The translations under genes were made by a program, and so were the position numbers. Under the pieces are notes generated by a model. That model saw only the letters and a program-made list of their open reading frames with translations. It ran no database searches and was not told where the DNA came from. This document shows, piece after piece, positions 60,843 through 64,000 of a DNA stretch of 64,000 nucleotides. Every line of letters begins with the position of its first letter. The stretch's first letter is position 1. The DNA lies in contig CAYUPI010000013.1 of the NCBI GenBank assembly GCA_964446585.1, positions 1-64,000 of the forward strand, written 5' to 3'. Source of the stretch: CAYUPI01 sp964446585. GTDB taxonomy: Bacteria > Verrucomicrobiota > Verrucomicrobiia > Limisphaerales > UBA8199.

Positions 60843-61871
60843 ATGAAAGCCGTCCGACTCGTCCAGCCGGGTTCTGCACTGAAAATGGAGGAAATCCAGC
60901 TCCCAATGCCCGGCCCCCTTGACGTGCTTGTCCGCATCAAGGCGGCGGGGATTTGCCACTCCGACGCGCACTATCGGGCCGGCCGCTCACAGGCTCAACC
61001 ATTGCCGCTGACCTTGGGGCATGAAGTGGCAGGTGTGGTAGAGGAGTTCGGCCGAGAGGTTTTTGAGTTCGTTCGCGGTGATCGTGTCTGCGTTCACTAT
61101 CTCGCCACTTGTGGAGTCTGCGAGTTTTGCCGGAATGGCCAGGAACAGTTCTGTCGCACCGGGACAATGATGGGAAAGCATCGCGACGGCGGTTATGCCG
61201 AGTACGTGGTAATGCCGGCGCGAAGTCTATTACGGCTTCCGGACGAGATCCCGTTCGAGCACGGCGCGATTTTGATGTGCTCGGCCGCGACGTCGCTTCA
61301 CGCCTTGCGAAAGGCGCGACTCCAGCGCGGCGAATCGGTCGCCGTTTACGGTATCGGTGGACTCGGCTCCTCGGCGATTCAACTGGCGAAGGCGCTTGGG
61401 GCGGGAGACGTTTTCGCCGTGGACATCCAACCCACAAAGTTGGAACTTGCCCGAACCTTCGGAGCGATACCGGTAAACGCAAAGGCACGGGACCCCGTCG
61501 AGGAGATCAGACGCCTGACGGGTGGTTCAGGAGTGGCAGTGGCCTTGGAATTGATTGGGCTGCCCGCGACGATGCGACAAGCGGTGAGGTGCCTGGGGGT
61601 CCAAGGCCGCGCTGCTCTCGCAGGCATTTCCGAGAAAGCGTTCGAGATTTTCCCTTACAATGAACTGATCAACAATGAAGCAGAGATAATTGGCGTCTCT
61701 GATCACTTGGCGACAGAACTCCCGGAGCTGCTCGAGTTCTTGCGGCGAGGCAGTCTAAAGTTAACTTCGGTCGTTACGCGCAAGGTGCCTCTGCTAGCGG
61801 AAGCGATCAACGCGGCGCTTGACCAGCTCGAGCAGTCTGGAGCAGACGTCCGGACGGTAATTGAACCTTAA
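60843..61871 (+). CDS. Zinc-dependent alcohol dehydrogenase (MDR family)
   Basis: 342 residues. The catalytic zinc region is AGICHSDAHYRAG followed by LGHEVAGVVEEFG. The structural zinc loop has CGVCEFCRNGQEQFC. The Rossmann fold shows VAVYGIGGLGSSAIQLAKAL and an Asp at the end of the second strand (VFAVDIQPTK), suggesting NAD(H) preference. The substrate cannot be told from sequence; primary or secondary alcohols are typical. It is divergent from the CBS gene and convergent with comEC. Confidence 0.95.
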   Translation: MKAVRLVQPGSALKMEEIQLPMPGPLDVLVRIKAAGICHSDAHYRAGRSQAQPLPLTLGHEVAGVVEEFGREVFEFVRGDRVCVHYLATCGVCEFCRNGQEQFCRTGTMMGKHRDGGYAEYVVMPARSLLRLPDEIPFEHGAILMCSAATSLHALRKARLQRGESVAVYGIGGLGSSAIQLAKALGAGDVFAVDIQPTKLELARTFGAIPVNAKARDPVEEIRRLTGGSGVAVALELIGLPATMRQAVRCLGVQGRAALAGISEKAFEIFPYNELINNEAEIIGVSDHLATELPELLEFLRRGSLKLTSVVTRKVPLLAEAINAALDQLEQSGADVRTVIEP

Positions 61872-61937
61872 CGGACTCACGGGGCTTAGGCTGTCAGGGG
61901 TAATTGGAGAATTCCCAACGGACTGGATCCGGACTGG

Positions 61938-64000
61938 CTATCGGTCGGGAGCAGTCTCTGCATCAGCATCAGTCTCTGACGAGGGATGAGAAATCGCCGC
62001 CGGTATAACGTCAGCCACGTTTTCCTCGGGAGCTAGCTGGAATGTGTGGTCCTGGCTGCCGATTCTTGTACCGTTCATGGTGCGTAGCTGCCAATGATAG
62101 TCATGGAAATCGATAATCGTGGCTCCGGATGAGCGAGTGTAAATCACAGGTATTTTTCGCCGCGTCAAGCGCCAGCGCAACTTCGCACTGGCGCGTTCCC
62201 AAACGGGATATTCCGAATCCGCTACAACGATCAGGCGGGGTTGCACGGCGTCGAGAAAGGCGTCGCTCAATGCTTCTGTTTTCGCCGGCAAGCCCGTGAC
62301 CAAAATGTCCGCGCGCAAGTCGGGCGTTCGTTCGAGCAATGCGTCCTGGCCAGGACGGCCCAGGTCCGATACCAACAGGACGCCGGCGCCGCGGAACTTT
62401 CCATAGAGCACCAAAGCATTATCGTCCGCCTGCGGAAAACGATCGTCCGCCTGCGGATGAAGCACGGTCCAGCGGCCCAGTTGGCTGCCACTTTGAATCG
62501 TATGAACCAGACCTGGAATCTGGCCGAATTCGTTCAGCAGCCGACGATAGACGGGAGAACGGAAACGGACAGGGCTAACGCAAACCTCGTCCACGGCGAA
62601 CAGCTCGACCACTGACCGCGCGCCTCCAATGTGGCGATTATCGCCGTGCGAAAGCGCCAAATGCGGCAGTCGGTTGACGCCTTGGGCACGCAGGAATGGT
62701 TTGGTGACTAAAGCCACCGAATTGGTCGTACCGCAGTCGATAAGCAAATCATTCTTGCGGCCCGGCGCGTCAAAATAAACCGCCATGCCGCCATTGACGG
62801 GCAGGATGTGCAAGCGTGTCGCGGAAGAATTCCACCAGCAGAGACCGGTCCAGGTCAAAACCAGGAGCACTGTGCTGGTAAGCTTCAAGAGTCGCATTTT
62901 GGGCCGGAAGAGCCATCCGGTCACGACGGCCAGCAGCAGCGCGTAGTACAAACCTGTTGTGTAGAGGCTTGGCGGCGCGACATAAAAGTAGGCTCTGGGC
63001 CAGGCGGCAAACCAATGGCTGGAAACCCGGATGCACTCCATCAGGAACCAGCCCGCATGGTTGCAGAGAATCGCCGCTGCCGGAAACCATCCGGCCAGCA
63101 GCAAGCCGCCGAGGTTGCTCATCAAAACCAGCGCGCACAAAGGCACCGCGAGCACATTTGCCGGCGTGCTGATCGGCGTCACAATGTGAAAATAACAGGC
63201 CGCAAGCGGGATCGAGCCTATCCATGCCGCGAACGAAGTCAGAAAAATGTCCGCGACGTAACGCCCTGGCACACGCAGAAGAGTCTGCCAGCGCGGCTGG
63301 AGTGATTCTGGCAGCAAAGGATCCGGCGCCCAAATCTTCTGCCACAAACCGTGCAACAATGGCATCGTCAGCATAAGACAAAGCACAACACAGAATGAAA
63401 GCTGGAACCCGGCTTGGAAAAGTTGATGCGGCTCCCATAGCAGGATGATCAGCGCCGCGGCGAAGAGCGAATTCATCAGATCGCTGGGGCGCTTCAAAAG
63501 CCAGCCGAAAATGATAATCGTCAGCATCACGTTAGCCCGAATCGCGGAAGCCGGCCAGCCGGTCAGCGCCGTGTAAAACCAGATCAATGGCAGCAATACC
63601 AAGCCGCAGGCGGCGCGCGGCAGGCTCAACGCTCGGAGCAGCCCAAAGAAGATGCCGAAAATGATTGCCATCCGCAGCCCATCGACGGCGAAAACATGGT
63701 AGGTGGCAGCGCGCACGAACGGCTCGGAAACGTCTTCCGTCAGCGCCGGCTTCCATCCAAGCGTGAGCGCCCATTCGAGCCGCACGGATTCGTCTTCGGC
63801 CGGCAATCCCATAGCCAAAGCCGGCCGTGCCCAGGCCCGGAATCGATCGGCCAGGGGAGGCTTGGCAGGCGACGAAACCACCTGCCAATCCTGCAGCGAA
63901 GCCGCTTCCAACTGATAATAAATCCCCTGCTCCCTCAGGTAAGAGCGGTAATTGAAAGTTCCTTCGGCGGCTGCGGTCTTCGGGAGGCGAATAACGCCGG
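61938..64000 (-). CDS. comEC: ComEC/Rec2-family DNA uptake protein, 5' end beyond window
   Basis: The frame is open from the window edge and ends at 61938; an apparent start at 63911 is an internal TTG, because upstream codons still match the family (GTFNYRSYLREQGIYY, the DUF4131 end). Then come the competence domain with many transmembrane helices (YHVFAVDGLRMAIIFGIFFG, SAIRANVMLTIIIFGWLLKR) and a C-terminal MBL-like domain (LLIDCGTTNSV, LALSHGDNRHIGG). The usual H-x-D-x-D-H is HGDNRH here. ComEC forms the inner-membrane channel for DNA during natural transformation. Confidence 0.93.
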   Translation of the reverse strand, partial: GVIRLPKTAAAEGTFNYRSYLREQGIYYQLEAASLQDWQVVSSPAKPPLADRFRAWARPALAMGLPAEDESVRLEWALTLGWKPALTEDVSEPFVRAATYHVFAVDGLRMAIIFGIFFGLLRALSLPRAACGLVLLPLIWFYTALTGWPASAIRANVMLTIIIFGWLLKRPSDLMNSLFAAALIILLWEPHQLFQAGFQLSFCVVLCLMLTMPLLHGLWQKIWAPDPLLPESLQPRWQTLLRVPGRYVADIFLTSFAAWIGSIPLAACYFHIVTPISTPANVLAVPLCALVLMSNLGGLLLAGWFPAAAILCNHAGWFLMECIRVSSHWFAAWPRAYFYVAPPSLYTTGLYYALLLAVVTGWLFRPKMRLLKLTSTVLLVLTWTGLCWWNSSATRLHILPVNGGMAVYFDAPGRKNDLLIDCGTTNSVALVTKPFLRAQGVNRLPHLALSHGDNRHIGGARSVVELFAVDEVCVSPVRFRSPVYRRLLNEFGQIPGLVHTIQSGSQLGRWTVLHPQADDRFPQADDNALVLYGKFRGAGVLLVSDLGRPGQDALLERTPDLRADILVTGLPAKTEALSDAFLDAVQPRLIVVADSEYPVWERASAKLRWRLTRRKIPVIYTRSSGATIIDFHDYHWQLRTMNGTRIGSQDHTFQLAPEENVADVIPAAISHPSSETDADAETAPDR

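Noticed and set aside
1..64000. tRNA, rRNA, riboswitches (for example TPP before thiG), insertion sequences
   Set aside because: I looked for cloverleaf-like ends, rRNA motifs, Thi-box sequence before thiG and transposase motifs and found none that I could support.

Overview
The window looks like a chromosomal segment of a Verrucomicrobiota bacterium, probably near the Pedosphaera/Limisphaerales group. This is inference from gene content: an ECF sigma factor paired with a WD40-tailed Ser/Thr kinase, giant modular fibre proteins ending in an S74-type chaperone, DUF1080 and YHYH proteins, two-component propeller sensors, pilin-like fragments, and many short palindromic repeats between genes. 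No tRNA, rRNA, CRISPR array, transposase or phage core gene was seen. Coding density is high and the genes are mixed over both strands.

Layout. 1-12045 (minus): two large secreted fibre-like proteins (the first cut by the window edge) flank a lone receiver, a NarL-type regulator with its propeller sensor kinase, and a small secreted protein. 12334-17096: WD40 Ser/Thr kinase, its ECF sigma factor, and a divergent lipoprotein. 17310-23920 (minus): a run of tightly packed genes: outer-membrane barrel, thiG, panB, moaC, mogA, a PilT-like ATPase, an SLBB lipoprotein and a BioF-like enzyme. 24065-25902: DUF1080 protein and a eukaryotic-type HisA. 25939-33487: a degenerate receiver, a divergent sensor kinase/OmpR regulator pair, then a secreted EF-hand protein, a YHYH protein and a one-chain MbnP-MbnH fusion (copper-site protein plus di-heme peroxidase). 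33632-45722: GspF/PilC, a toroid-like protein, a DUF6159 membrane protein, an S9 peptidase, a glycosidase-like protein, a REC-PAS-PAS-GAF-kinase-REC hybrid and a pilin-like fragment. 46154-51497: adenylate cyclase-TPR protein broken by a late stop codon, beta-CASP RNase, IF-1, two small membrane proteins and an LpxB-N-like protein with a zinc ribbon. 51734-54745: Wza- and Wzc-like exopolysaccharide pair. 54860-64000: animal-like transketolase, DA1-like peptidase, YqgE, HAD-Nudix fusion with folB, CBS protein, alcohol dehydrogenase and ComEC (cut by the edge).

The most interesting signals are: (1) the EF-hand/YHYH/MbnP-MbnH cluster beside its own two-component system; (2) a dispersed TTGGAGCTT-type repeat that has become the signal peptide of two unrelated secreted proteins, read in two different frames; (3) several more palindromic repeat families, some sitting inside genes; (4) a HAD-Nudix fusion directly before folB that could supply the two missing dephosphorylation steps of folate synthesis; and (5) several eukaryote-like proteins (HisA, transketolase, DA1-like peptidase) in one window. 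Start sites were revised from the longest open frame where family length, signal peptides or overlaps with neighbours supported it.
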